Source of the DNA: Crotophaga sulcirostris
Taxonomy: Eukaryota; Chordata; Aves; Cuculiformes; Crotophagidae
Length of the DNA: 64,000 nucleotides
Reading direction: 5' to 3'
NCBI GenBank assembly: GCA_013397455.1
Contig: VYZB01000096.1
Coordinates: forward strand, 2,272,521 to 2,336,520
In this document: positions 24,070 through 37,100 of the stretch, piece by piece
Numbering within the stretch: the stretch's first letter is position 1
How the letters are laid out: the number at the start of each line of letters is the position of its first letter
The notes under the pieces: generated by a model
What the model was told of the DNA's origin: nothing
What the model saw: only the letters and a program-made list of their open reading frames with translations
The model's database searches: none
Program-made: the position numbers and the translations under genes

Positions 24070-26287
24070 TGTTTTCATTCTCAGTTTTTCTTCCACTCCT
24101 TCAACAAAACCAATATTTTATATACAGCCCAAAAGATATGCTTTGCATAATAAACTAAATACTACTAAAATGTGTTTAACATAATTTGTTTTCTTATATT
24201 TATTAATTTCTCTAAGATCCATTTTATGTTTTAGAAATTTCTTGTGCAGAACTCTTTTACTCCAAAAATATGGTCTGTGCCTAATATTCATTATCAAATA
24301 TTTATTACTGAAACCACTACCCTTTTCAGTTTTTCTTCAGGTCTTTTGCTTTTCTCTTTCATGTATTTTGTATGACACCTTTTGATCACTTGAGTTTGTG
24401 AGAAAAAGCTCCTAGTAGTTCTGTCATTTACTTTCTTAATTTAAGATGTATAAAAGATGATATAGTTACCAAAGCAGAATTTTAAGCCTTTCAGGTTACC
24501 AGTTTCCTCACTCGTTAGAACATTTTGCGTAATTACACAACAACTCTGTCTGTATAATGGGAATGGGGAATGCTTTCCAGTTTCTTTCTCCCAGATTGAG
24601 AAGAGTCTGGAACCTAATTGTATCTTGAGTCTATACCAAGACATGACCCAAGTCACTGAGTCCTCCTCTTTCTATGGACTCTGGTTTCTACATGCATGGG
24701 AGCCTTACCATTCTGTGAGCAGTCTGGATGCTGGGAGGACTAGAATTGAAAGTATGCTGTATTCCAGACTTGCTATACTGATTAGACACAATCTAAGGAA
24801 TTTAGCTGACTGAAGTGCAAACTAGACAGAATAAAGGGATCCCAGTCAAAGAAGTGATGACAGCTGGACCTGCTTAACTGACTTACAGAAATAGTGTTTA
24901 TACGTGGCTTTTTGAAAAACAAGCATGTGGCTGTCAAGCCAGAGGGAACTGGTCCTGCTGGCTGACCTGAGCATCTTCTCCTATCTAAGACCATTTGGGA
25001 TTCCTGAAAATGGGGCCTACACTTTGCCTGCTGGGAGTGTCTTGTGTGCTCTCTGTTCTCCTAGCTTGCTGACTCTGGCGTTTCTTAAGAGACCATGGTA
25101 GCTTCTGAATTTTGCATGAAAAATGATCCGGAGTATGTGTTCTATGTGTGATGTGAGAATACTTAACATATACATATTATGAGTATCTAGAGTAATACTG
25201 CATTTTAATTAAATTCTAGTTCAAGCAAAAGAAGGTTTAAGTAAGGTGTAAACCTGTTGAGATGGTGGTAGTTGTAGGCAGGCACATAACTGCAATCTGG
25301 TAAAATGATGAAATAAAAAAAGCCCAACACAATGGCACAAAACAGAAGAAATAAAGTACCCATGATCTAGGTGACTGTTTTATGAATTTAGCTCTAAAAC
25401 TACCAGGGAAATATGACAGATGAGAAAGAGTCTAACTACTAACTTGCCCATAAATAGCTTCAAATGTGATTTATTTACACAAAATATGAGGTGGCATATT
25501 TCAAAACTACCTCACAAAAAATTTCTAAGGCTGGTATATAAAGATGTAATGACATTTTGTCTGCTACTCAAAGACCATCTATCTGGTTACTGACCTAAAA
25601 TTTTATAAATAATGCTGAAAAACAGCACAGGTGTTTTGCTCTGGGCAGTATTTACATGTAAAGATGCATGTAAAATTTGCATGCAAATGTGCATGTACAT
25701 TTGAGCAATAAGAAAACTTCCAGATTATTAATTGACATTCTGAAGAATCTGGAGTTTTCTGAAGATACAAACCTATATTTTTTATAGCTTTCCATAAGAA
25801 ATTCATTGCATTTTCTTCATAGAATTGTGCCATAAACTTCAATTTTAAATGCACTTAAAAAGGGCAGAACACCTGTGATTAATTGCGTGCAGAACTTTGG
25901 GATGTGTGTGAGATGTATGATTATATAATAATAAAGTAACTTTCTGCATAAAAAATATTTGAAGACTTCATATAAATTACAACTTTTTCAGTAAAGATTA
26001 AAAATAACCTGGAAAAAGCTCCTATACCAAGCTAAAACTTAGATCTTGCATTCTGCAGGATGGATTTGTAGGCTCTTCACATTTCCTGGCATGCACGGAG
26101 CACTCCCTGACACTGAGGGAACAGGAATGCAAACCGAGCAGAGACTAGGGGAGAAAAGTGCAGAGTAGAACCTTGCCTTTTGCTCCACATTTATTTTGGA
26201 CGTTACCTGTAATTTGCCTTAGTTGAATTCATTAATCATAAGACTCTGGAGATACTTTGACTTTCTTCATGTTTGCCTCTCATAGCA

Positions 26288-26475
26288 GTATGAGGATAGC
26301 TGTGCCAGGTCTGACCAAAAAATCCACCTAGCCCAACGTCTAGTCCTCAGCAGATGAGGCATGGATGCTTGGGGAAAGGAATATGAGCAGAACAAGTGTG
26401 TGGTAGTACATATCCAGGATACTGGATCCCCATTCTCCTATGACTTGTGCCTCAGGAAACTACAGAAACATCAAC
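26288..26475 (+). repeat. Ancient interspersed repeat resembling a sauropsid family
   Basis: 'gctgtgccaggtctgacc', 'aatccacctagcccaacgtc' and 'aatatgagcagaacaa' follow the order of a repeat I know from reptile and bird genomes (gccatactgggtcagacc, ccatctagcccag, gaatgagcagaac). It is strongly diverged, with no coding capacity. The family name is uncertain. Confidence 0.5.
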
Positions 26476-27684
26476 GGTACCTTTTCATTGTGTCTTCGTC
26501 TCCCTCATAGGCTCTCTGTGCCCTTTCTGCCACCTTAAATCAGTCCTGCCAACATAAGCCTGCAGTACTTACCAAACAGGTGACTTGGTAAAGCTAATCC
26601 TTTGAGATATTCAAAATCTACTTGTTCTTAATAAGGCAGTGGGCCAGCTGTATCAGTTGTTTCTAACATATTTCAAGCATTTAACCAGAAGAGGGAGCAA
26701 ACCTGCCATATTTTAAAACAAATAAGATGACACAAACCAAACAAAAATAGCCTCCCCCTGCTCCAAACAGTCCTAGAAAAAAAACCTTCATGGTGTCTTT
26801 AAAATAATATATTTATGTTTTCATATTTAAATATACTTTAATAAATATTAATATGCATATGTATAATGTACCATTAACTGACTGTATTTTTTCTTCTGAC
26901 TAATCTGGTGCATTTAAGTTTCTTCTGGTGTTTCTTCATGTTTTACAACTCTGATATTTATGAAAGTTGCAACATGATACTTTGATTTTAACTAAAGGTA
27001 GGTTCTCACTTTACTCAGTGATATTGCAACTAGTGTTCTCTTTTGTCTTGCTTGAGCCCACCTACAATTTTCCTTAAAATAAGTAACAGTAGACTAAAAT
27101 AATTTTCCCCATATAGAGGGATCCACTAGTAAAACATTTAAAAAATAAGTTTAGAACAGCATTGATGAGATTTGCAGCTAGAGAATATGATTAGAAGAGA
27201 CTGTGACTGGCCTAGGCTTGTCAAGTGCTTTATAGCTATAGCTACAGCTACAAATAATTAATGTAACCTTGAAGTCATTTTGAGGAAAACATTTATGGAG
27301 TAACCTACAGGGCATTTTTGTTACCCTAGTAATGATAATATTAAATGTAGGTATGTGGCAATAACTTTATTGCCTACCTAATGATTTTATTGCCTTCCAT
27401 TAAAGTTCTTCTAATGTATTCCCACTGCAACCCCAGGGAATGAAGCCCAGGGGTGATTTTTTTTTCAAACTATGTAGTTCAGTAAGGAAGATGAAATCAA
27501 AATAAAAAATAATTAAAACATGTCAGAATTTTTATTGGAATTCTGCATTAGCTAAAACTGCGATATAAGCAATGCTTACATAGCCATTTATGAACAATAA
27601 TTTACTCATTTTAAAATATTATTAATATTTCGCAGCATTCATTTGTTGATTTGGCACCAATTTGCAAACTGATTTCATATGAGG

Positions 27685-27709
27685 ATGTGTGTGCGTGTGT
27701 GTGCACGTG
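27685..27709. repeat. Short TG-rich simple repeat
   Basis: Alternating 'gtgtgtgcgtgtgtgtgc' run. An ordinary microsatellite-like stretch. Confidence 0.7.
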
Positions 27710-30700
27710 CTGTTTGTCTGACTCGTAAATCACAAAAGGGAGAGGTGCTGTCCCTGCCTCTATTTTCCACACCATACCAGCATTCAGGACAATGCTCTAA
27801 GATGCAAGACCCAAATTCATTTCACTCTTTGGATGGAAAAGAGATGATCACAACTCAGATGAATGCCTTGAGCTGTAATGCATAAAGTTATTCTTTAAAA
27901 TATTCTGCCAGCGTGTGGAGGAAATACTGTAGAACTGTTAGTGTGTTAAAAGGGGAAGCTAAAAAATGGTGTCCCCACATTTGCTGTAGAATGTTATCTG
28001 GAGAGACAGGAGGTCTTGCTCTAAGTTTATCAGAAAAGCACTCTGTGTGAAGTTATTTGACTTCAGATATTGGATGAGTCTTGTTTCTGTTACAGCAGGG
28101 TAGGGGAACATCAGCTCTGTTCTACTGAGGCATCTAAATGTTTCTCTGATGTAGGAGCAGCAGCGGTCTGGTATGAACCCTCTACTGCTGACTTTCTGTC
28201 ACTGGGAGCTGGCCTTGCTGCCATTAGCAGCATGCTCCTGGTGCAAGGTGGAACTGGATTAATTCCGGATATAATATAGGGTGTCTGGGATGACCCATAT
28301 ATCGTGACTTGAAGCTGTTTGCTTTCCCCAAGTAGAGATTTGACACAGCTGAGAATATTTCTTTCTGTGTGAACTCTTGAGACTGGTGCATTTTTTTATT
28401 TTCTTAGGAACACTATTTTGTAATTTAAAACTTGTATAACATAAAGTTAACCTTTTCTGTGTCTTTCATTAATTCTTCAACTTATATTCTTAATATAAGT
28501 TAAAGATCTTGAATATCTGCTTCAAAACAGTGTTTCTCAGCTTTTGGCAGTTTATCCCACAGTCCTAGTGGCTTGTTATTCTGCTGCTCTGTGTTTAAGA
28601 AGCACTAACCAAATCCACTTTTGACTCATTTTTACAGTAGTTGTCGCCATACATTATTAAGAACATAATTCATTACTGAGAACTTTTATTAAAAATAGAA
28701 AGAAGTTCAGAGAATTTTTCATTTGCCGGAAAAGATGACTAAATTAAGTATGTCCTAATGAAAAAGTTAAGACTTCATGATAACCTAATTAAAAGTCTAA
28801 AACTAGAAATTGGTTCACAGAAATTTTAGGTGCTGAAAAGAATATAAAAGCTGAGTGCATTTAATAAAAAAGGCGAATTCAAGTAAAAGAGAAAGTATAG
28901 AAAAATGTTTCAAGCAGAGGATAACAGTGAGAAGGGCTTTTACTGTTTGTGGGGTGGAGAAAGGAAAGGAGGGGGTAGTATTTGCATAAGAAAACTCCTC
29001 ATCATTAACATTAGTTATTTTGCTGCATCATCTTGTCCTTCTGCAGTTTGCTGCATCATTCCAGTTCAGCTGCAGTATTCCTGGTGCTAAGTAGGCATGT
29101 TCAGAAATTCAGAAAAGCTGGAGATATGCAACTATTCATATCATATATTGTTTCCATATTTTTAATACCTTTCATTTTGAATAAACAAAAATGTAGGAAA
29201 TGTTGATGTTGTACTTAACTCTAGATGTACTGGAGTGCACCACTCCCCTTCTCCCATGCAGCATAAGTGAGTATCATTCTTAAGAGGGAATAACACAACA
29301 AGGCATCATCCTGACATGCAGTGGGTAGAGCCCAGATACATAATTCACTCTGGTGGGCAGTGCCCATGGAATAGGTGCAACAATTGCATCTAATGGAACA
29401 ACTACATCTAAAGATTGTATATTTCATACTGATGGGAAAAATTTGGATCGGTCTACTTGTCAAATCCTTCTAGCCCCAAAGGTGTATCAGATAACTAAAA
29501 TATTCTGACTCAAGAATCTTATATTTTATATAACCTGTAAGAGATCTTTTTGTATAAATATTCAAGAATTTTACACATTTCTTTATGCATAAATCAAATC
29601 TGATTATCACAACCGAAGATAGATTGAAGTTTGCTTGTAGGGGAAATGAAAGTGGTAGGAGGTGAATGATGAATTAGAAACCATATGGTTTCTTTCCAAA
29701 TGTTTAGAATTTGACAAAAGTTGACTTTTGTTAAAACAACAGAGTGGGATAGATGGTGGCACTTTGCCTTGTGGGCAAAAAAAAAAGATCCAAGAGACTA
29801 CAATGTATATTTATCTAACCAGTAGCACTGACATTTAGTATTTGGCTATTCATCAGTATTTAGACTATTTTTTATATATTCTGACAAAACTTCCGTGTCT
29901 GAGATTAATGTCTGCTTACTTTTTATCTTATTCTTTGTATCTCCACCATTTGACCTAAATGATTGTCTAATGTTTTTTCCTAGCAGTGACTGTTCCTTAA
30001 ATTCCAAGGTAGTTTTAGTAAAGTAATAGAATTTTTTTGTGTGTTAGTTAAGACACTTCTGTACTCATCCAAGAAAATAGAAGCATAGATGGGATCAGTA
30101 AATATTTTATTGCTAAATGTATATTTTCACAGGTAAAAATAAAGAACCACATTTTTGTTGGGAAGAAACATAATAAGATTTTATTTCTACAGTTTGGACA
30201 CAGAATATTTCTTTTGAAATTTCTTATTTATTACTTACTACACATGGTACTTGAGAGATGACAGTTCCTGTTTCAGCATGTGTATCAGTGGTGTCATGAA
30301 AACATTATATTGATAATTTTATTGATATAATACTTGAAACCTACAACTCCATAATTTTGAAAAATCAAAGATACGTTTTACAGGACAGCAGCCTGACATA
30401 GAACTACAATAGTCACAGATAGGAAGGCTATAAGATGCCTACAGATAACAGTTTTACATGTTTACATTTTGAATGCCATCAGTCTTATTTAAAAAGACAA
30501 AAAAAGTCATAGGGTTATGTCACTTTGTGTCAATTTATTTTGAATTTATAAAATTGAAAATATATTCCCTATCTATAATATTATTTCCATCACTGGCTAT
30601 TTCTGTGACCATAAAAGTGGTTATACCTGTCGGCAATAGCTGTGAAGAACTTTGTGCTTTCTGGGATCAGCAAAATAAGCAGATTCTTAGCAGCCGAAAA

Positions 30701-31588
30701 CCAAACTGGAGTTTAGGGATGAATCTGTCTAGTTAATTGGTGTAGATTTGGTTTTGTCATGAGATACTGAAAGATTTCAAACCTATAGTGTTATGCTAAC
30801 CACCCAGTTTATTTGTCAGAAGGTGGAGAACTGAAGTGTAGACCAGAAATATCTGATGATCTCAGAAACACTAATGCCTTGCAAGTCTAGAGAATGGAGT
30901 CTCTGTCTGGAGGAGAGTGTATGTGCTTCTATTCATAGCTCTTGTTTTCTGAGCAGTTATCAGAAGTGCTGGTTTCAGGGTACAGAATCCATAGTTAACA
31001 AGAGAGTTTTTATTGAGTAACTTAATCTGTCTACCCTCCCCCAAATTTAAATAAAATCCTAGATTTAGAAAGTCAATCCAACCTAGTTTGGGCTTAACTA
31101 TTAATTGTGAAAAATACTTTTTCAATTTAAAGTAAGCATACATGATTGCTCGTTCATTTTGGTTTGGTTTGGTTAGTTTTTGGAATTATACTTTTGCATA
31201 GACTTTTTAAAACAAAATATTTCTAACTTCCTTTTTAATTCACAGAAATACAAAGATATTGTAAGAAACTGTAGAATATAGTGTGAACTTTCAGAAATTG
31301 AATGAATTATTGTTTAAATAAACTGGGTTTTTTATTCCAATTGTTAAATACCAGAGGGCAGAAAATTTGACAAAATTACATGGATAGTATCTTTCATATA
31401 GTGTGTTCTGTTCCATGTTTAAGATGTTTACTAATTCTCTCCACCACAAGCCTCTAAATTAAAGAACTACTCTAAATTTTTGCCGTGTTAATTATAGTAC
31501 ATTTTTTATATCGAGTTACTCCAGATGATTTTAGATGCCTTGTAATGTAAGTTACATAATATTTCTGATTTTTTTTGGTTTATGCTAG

Positions 31589-31678
31589 AAGTTACATGGG
31601 AGGACCAGCAGAAAAAGGTGAATGGTACAATAACTGATGACAAACCATTGCCGAAAAAGAAACAACATTCTGAGACAG
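31589..31678 (+). CDS. RIMS2: RIMS2 cassette exon, 90 nt, phase 1 to 1 (lysine-rich)
   Basis: Follows 'gattttttttggtttatgct' plus ag. Read in phase 1 the frame gives E, then VTWEDQQKKVNGTITDDKPL and PKKKQHSET, leaving one G before gtttgt. It is the longest member of the cassette array (30 codons, 90 nt) and phase is 1 in and 1 out. The first half is mixed-charge with Asn-Gly; the second half has a PKKK basic cluster. The long uninterrupted frame with good acceptor and conserved phase makes chance unlikely. The donor gtttgt is weak, consistent with optional use. A GCATG core motif lies 31 nt downstream. Confidence 0.82.
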
Positions 31679-31708
31679 GTTTGTCAGGGTTTGGAAAACC
31701 ACATGAAA

Positions 31709-31713
31709 GCATG
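31709..31713 (+). promoter_or_regulatory. GCATG core motif 31 nt downstream of the 90-nt cassette
   Basis: 'aaagcatgagac' contains the RBFOX core GCAUG at the usual enhancing distance. A pentamer is expected often by chance, so support is weak. Confidence 0.3.
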
Positions 31714-33674
31714 AGACTATAAAAACACATTTCATGCTTTTATAATGCGTGTGTGCTTGATGTATCTTATTTTTTTCCACTTTGGTGTGAATTTTTTAGT
31801 ATGTAGTGACCATTTAGACTACATAGTTCTGTTTTAGAATAGCCAAAACAGATCTGCTTTTGTAAACAATTGTGTTAGAATGCACATGCATTAGAAAAGA
31901 ATTTTCTGGCACAATATTAGACTTAGCTTGCTTTTTAGTTTTGAATTTTGTTAAGAATTATCTATGTGTGCAAGCCTCAGGAATCCAAGTATGAGTTATG
32001 CTGATTCTTACTTAGTTGACCGAAATATGGTATCTAGTGCATGTATTGTGGAAAGTCATCTTCTAAAGCCTTGAATCTAAAACCTTCTTGCACCATCACA
32101 CATGGCAGAAATAATGCTGCAATATAAGTTTTTATACAAGCTGCGTTTTTATCTCGAAAAGACTGGAGTTCTCAAATCTAAGAACACTCTTGTCCTGTAC
32201 ATGAAGTGATTTCTTCTGAAACTAAAACTATTAGAAACTTTCTTCAACCCCAAACATAAAGTGCAATTCTTTGACTCTATCTTTGTTCCAAAAATGCATA
32301 GCAATAAGAATTAAACCTGGTAATAATCACTAGGATAATGATGACAAGAATAATAGTGTTGTTCTCTCCTCTATCATACAACAAAAGGTCCTAGTCACAT
32401 TAATTTATTTTAAAGACATTAGACATTGTGATATTATGGTGATAAACACACTTTAAGGAGTAGAGAAGAGAAAACTGAAAAAAAAAAGGAAAAGAACCTT
32501 TAGGTTGCAGGTTTAACCCTGCATTAAAAGGTTGATCCATGTCTACTCAAGTGAATGGGAATTTTTTACTTCCAGGAATACTTAGGTTCAGTTTTGGGCT
32601 GCAAATTTCTCTCTAGAGGGCATGTTGGTTGTCTCACTTATTCTAATACCACCACTTCTCCCAGTCACACAAGTTAAAATTTACAATGGCCAGTTGTTCC
32701 ACCTCCTACATTAATGCTGTAATCTCAGGTTTAAGCTCACCTACGTGCTTATCATTTCAAAGTGTTTTGTTGAAGCTCAGCTATTGTACAGCTGAAAGTG
32801 CAAGAGTCAGAACTGAAGAAGAACAGCAAAATCTGGATTGGCTCTGCAACCTAGAATTTAGGGAACCTAGCTGCAAAAGGCTAGACCTGCTGTTGCATTT
32901 CCTGTTCCCTTACTTTTTAATGCATTGGAGGAAGTTACAGGATAAAACAAGTACTGCTCAGAAGATTCAGGATGAGAACATGATATATCTTCTTTTCCTG
33001 CTGAGTGTTTTAAGTATTGCATGACAGATTCAAAATATACCATCTACAGATCTTCACTGTTGCCCTTCTAGGGTGAGTTCTGCAGAAAAATGCCTCTGCC
33101 CAGACTTTTCTTTTATATAGTACCTAGATAAGAACATTATCTCCATCTTCCAGCTGAGGTGGGTTTAGAACTGTGATCTACACAGATGGCACATTCATAG
33201 TTATTAACAATACTTGTTTTGAGCCACCTTCCCCATTTTTAGAAATGGGAACTGTATTTTGTTAGGTTCCTGCTCTTGGGGCATTCTAGATTTTGGAATA
33301 TGAGTGAAATCTTGAAATTTTTTTAAAAAAAAAGCAAAGCCAAAACCAGATAGAAGAATAGAAATGAAAAGCAAATAAGGACATTAAAAATTTTCACTTT
33401 AGTAGTGTTTTGTATATTAAAATTATATTTATCTGACTTTTATCTGTTTTTCTCTCTGGCAACAATACCACTGATCTCCAGTGCTGCAGGGAATACACAG
33501 AATTGGTTTGGAAAGCCACAATCACAATTAGCAATGTCTAGAATACACACAAAGTTAAGCAAAGATTGTGTTTTGCACTTTAGAGTCCTAGGTCTTTCTC
33601 TGAGGGCTGACACCTGATAAGAGCATGAAGGATACACTCAATCCTGTATCTCACAAAAAAGAGGAAAGTATGTG

Positions 33675-33835
33675 AGCTTTGGAAGAAAGGGCAGGCATCT
33701 CAAGTGGACTACAAGGATGAAGTGAGATCATGCAGAGAGAAAATCAAAAGGGCTAAAGCCCAGTTAGGACTTAAATTAACCAATTCTGTGACAGATAATA
33801 AAAAATATTTCTACAAATATATACATATTTGTTTT
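33675..33835 (+). mobile_element. CR1 LINE ORF2 fragment
   Basis: Plus-strand translation reads DYKDEVRSCREKIKRAKAQL then TNSVTDNKKYFYKYI, the CR1 ORF2 segment just upstream of the reverse-transcriptase core (compare ...RKAKEQVELRLA...NKKGF...). Flanking frames are broken. It lies 105 nt before a CR1 3' end in the same orientation, so both probably derive from one insertion with a large internal deletion. Confidence 0.85.
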
Positions 33836-33939
33836 TCTACATGTATGTCACTATTTCTCCCCCTCCCCCGCATCCAGTAAGGGATGGAGATTCTCCTTGA
33901 CCCTTCTTTTCTTGTTAACATATTTGTGTATATATTGAC

Positions 33940-34196
33940 TAGTGATAGGAAGAGAGGAAATGTCTTCAAGTTGCGCCAGTGGAGGTTCAGATTAGATATC
34001 AGGAAAAAATTCTTCACTGAAAGGCTTATCAGGCACTGGAACAGGCTGCCTAGGGAAGTGGTTTAGTCACCATCCCTGGAGGTATTTAAAAGATGAGTAG
34101 ATGAGGGATATGAGTTAGTAGTGGACAGGTACAGCTGGACTTGATCTCAAAGGTCTTTTCCAACCAAACAATTCTATCATTCTACGATTCTATGGT
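33940..34196 (+). mobile_element. CR1 LINE 3' end with ATTCTATG-type tail
   Basis: Reads [20 protein letters not shown], then [20 protein letters not shown] to a stop. The non-coding tail follows (gctggacttgatctcaaagg, then ttccaaccaaacaattctat) and a terminal repeat near ATTCTATCATTCTACGATTCTATG. The terminal unit differs from the ATACTGTG-like unit of the copies at 2841 and 47235, so the subfamily differs. Confidence 0.93.
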
Positions 34197-37100
34197 CCCA
34201 GAATTTGCATTGTCTACTTTGCATGGTACACTGTTGCCCCCTATAGACATCTCCATATCATTACAAACAGTTAATTTTCAAGGCATAGCAGTCAGGACAT
34301 GTGACGGGAGGTGCCATAACACTGTACTCAACCCTGGATGTTAACATATATTGTATCTGTGACCATGGTCTACCAGTCATGTAGCCTGATGGAATCTACC
34401 TAAGGAAGCTTCAAATTCCTTGAAGCTTTCCAATACGGGTTTTATCTTCTGCACAAGACTGTGCTTTATTTCATCTGAGAATGCTTTAAATGTTCTGTTT
34501 GCACAGAAAACAAAAAGGTACTACTAATACAACTTTGTCCCTGGCTGCAGTTGGCAGTCTACAGAGAGAATCAAAGAGGAATGCAGGCACTTCATATGGC
34601 TGTTGCCCTGTTTTGATTGGTTTTTCATATAAAGATTTTTCTGCTATAGCCTGTTAAGGAAGCTTGTCCCATTCATAAGTTCAGTTTGTCTGTTAAGAAT
34701 TTAACCTAAACAGTCACATGGCAATAGCCATGACAGTTTTATAGCTAAGAAAATCCGTGAGAAAAAAATAGATGCCGACTACATAAGTACCTTAAATGAA
34801 GAACTGAAACTGTGAGCAAATTGTAGATAAAACCAGAAATAGATAATAAAAGTAATTCAGTATAACAGAAAAGATAACAGGAATACTGTATCATGTGAAA
34901 AATTAATATTCAAGAAATATACATGACTAGAAATGAGATTAGCAGATTTATTGGAGGATAATTTAAGGTCATTAAAACGAGTAGTAAAGTGGTTCTTATA
35001 TTTTAGGCTTTTCAGTAGAATAGGCTGATAAAATTCCTGTTCCTGAGTATCATACATCAACATGTTTTCTTAACAGTGCCTGCAATCTTTAAGTTCTGAG
35101 GCAATTTGTAAAACTATTGTTCAGTATATTGCAAAGAATCAATTGTATTTGTGCAAAGGATTGGAAGGGTAAAATTGCAGAATCATAGGTAAGCATAGCA
35201 TCAAAATTCAAGCCATGTCTTTAATGTGTGTGCCTTTCCTTTAGCCAATATCAGCACTCTGTCAGAGAACACTGTATTCTCAGAACACCACTAAATCAAA
35301 GAGCGTGTGGAATAGTTATTTGTTCCTATCTAATATTGCTAAGCATTTCTACTTTCAGCACCCCGTCTCTGAGCTGTAGTTGGTGGCATATGAAAGAAAG
35401 TGAATAAAGCTCTAGTCCTCTAATCACATTTCCTTTGTCACTGAAGAAAAAAAACCAAACAAACATAGCATGCAAACATTTTCACATAGTTTTATTTTTT
35501 TATATGTGATGAATTAAGAAAAGAAGTTGGAAAAGAAGTAGACTGTGGGTAAAAATAATCTGTAATGGTACAGGTAAGGTTAGGCAAGGTAATGTTTTTC
35601 TTAAAAAGCAATTGCTTTCATCTAGTATCTCTAGTATCTTCAGTAGCTTCTCTTGAGTCAGGGTTAATTAAAGGGAGAAAGCACATAGAGGGTACAAAGG
35701 CAGTGATACTCATTTCTGTTGCCTGTCAATTATTTTTGAAGTCTTCAGTCAGTCTCATTATAGAAAGTTCTGGAAGCTGAATGCAGTCTAGTAAACTGTG
35801 TCTCCATATAGAGATGATGTAGGTAATGCAAAACTACCTTCACGGATAGCAAAGAAAACACTATTGTTTTTCTCCTGGTTTTCCTACTTGGAGCCAGTAG
35901 ATTTGATGGTTATTAACTGGAAACCATCCTGTAATGGTTTCATTATTGTTACCTGTTGAGAAGATTGCATTGTCATCAAATATCCAACCTTTGCCACAGA
36001 TACTTCTAATTTCAAAGTGACAGTTGAAGAACAGAACCATGGGAATGTTATTATGACCAACCGAAAGGAGACAGAATAGTGGAAATGGACTTATGCGTCT
36101 TGGAATGTAATGAAGTAAAAATGGAGTGTCCTTGTAATCATTTGTGGGAAAACTGTATTTAATATGCTACTAAAGTTTTAGAGGAATCTTAATAATAGAA
36201 GGTTAAACACATCAGAAAATACAAAAGTAATGCATACTTACAAATGCCAAGTCTTTATAGATACTGATTGGCTTTCAGTTTGAAGGGAATCATGGCTTAT
36301 TTTATCCATGGGACGTTTATGTCACCCTCCTGGGTGAAGCATTCCCTGACTGTACGTAGAAAACGCCTTTCAGAAGTAATTTTAATGTGACTATGATTTT
36401 GTAGTTTATCTATTGCCATGGAATCAGTTGAAGTAGTAAACCAGTAGTCAAAAATAGTTCAGAACAAAGTAGTGGTTATTTTTAAAGAAGTGTGTCATCA
36501 GAAATGAAAGTATGGTAGGCTGAAAATTATAAAAAGGGAGATATGGTTAGAAATGAGGAATGAATAAGGCTGAAAAAGACAAAGTAATTATAGGACAGAG
36601 AGAGAGAGGAGGGCACACTAGTAGTTCATATAAATGACATCATGAGCATTGAATAAATAAAAAATTATGATTAAAGAAGAAGGTTGGTATAAAATTACTA
36701 GCTTGTGAAAAGGAGAGTAGAGTGGAGTCAGGGACTACTTTATGTTTGCTGGGCAGTAGAACAGTTTTCAAAAGAAATTGAGTGGGGAAGGGAAGAAGAA
36801 AAAGTCCATGGCCCTGGCGCAAGTTTCGTGCTTAGGAAGAAGGCACAGAAAGTATTTTATGATTATACTGTGGGATCTGAAAAGGAGTGACGTGGGTAAA
36901 CGTACAAAAAGAGCTACATTTTGCATCTATGAGGATTGCTTTAACTGTGACAAGTGAGAAATAATGTAGATTGAATATAAAGTAACTGTTTTCTTGAAGA
37001 AGATCAGTCTTTGCACACTTTCTAGGGACTCTTCTTACACTTAATAAATCGTCTGTTTAAAGTAGATACTCCTCTAATGTATTTGCTTCTCTTAAAATTT

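Larger units (their letters stand above)
22586..31588 (+). other. RIMS2: RIMS2 intron (GC-AG)
   Basis: About 9 kb. It contains a pair of direct repeats of about 160 nt (22932-23093 and 23907-24069), a diverged ancient interspersed repeat (about 26288-26475) and a short TG-rich stretch (27685-27709). Open frames at 23554-23889 and elsewhere lack usable splice sites in the right phase. The intron ends 'ttggtttatgctag'. Confidence 0.7.
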
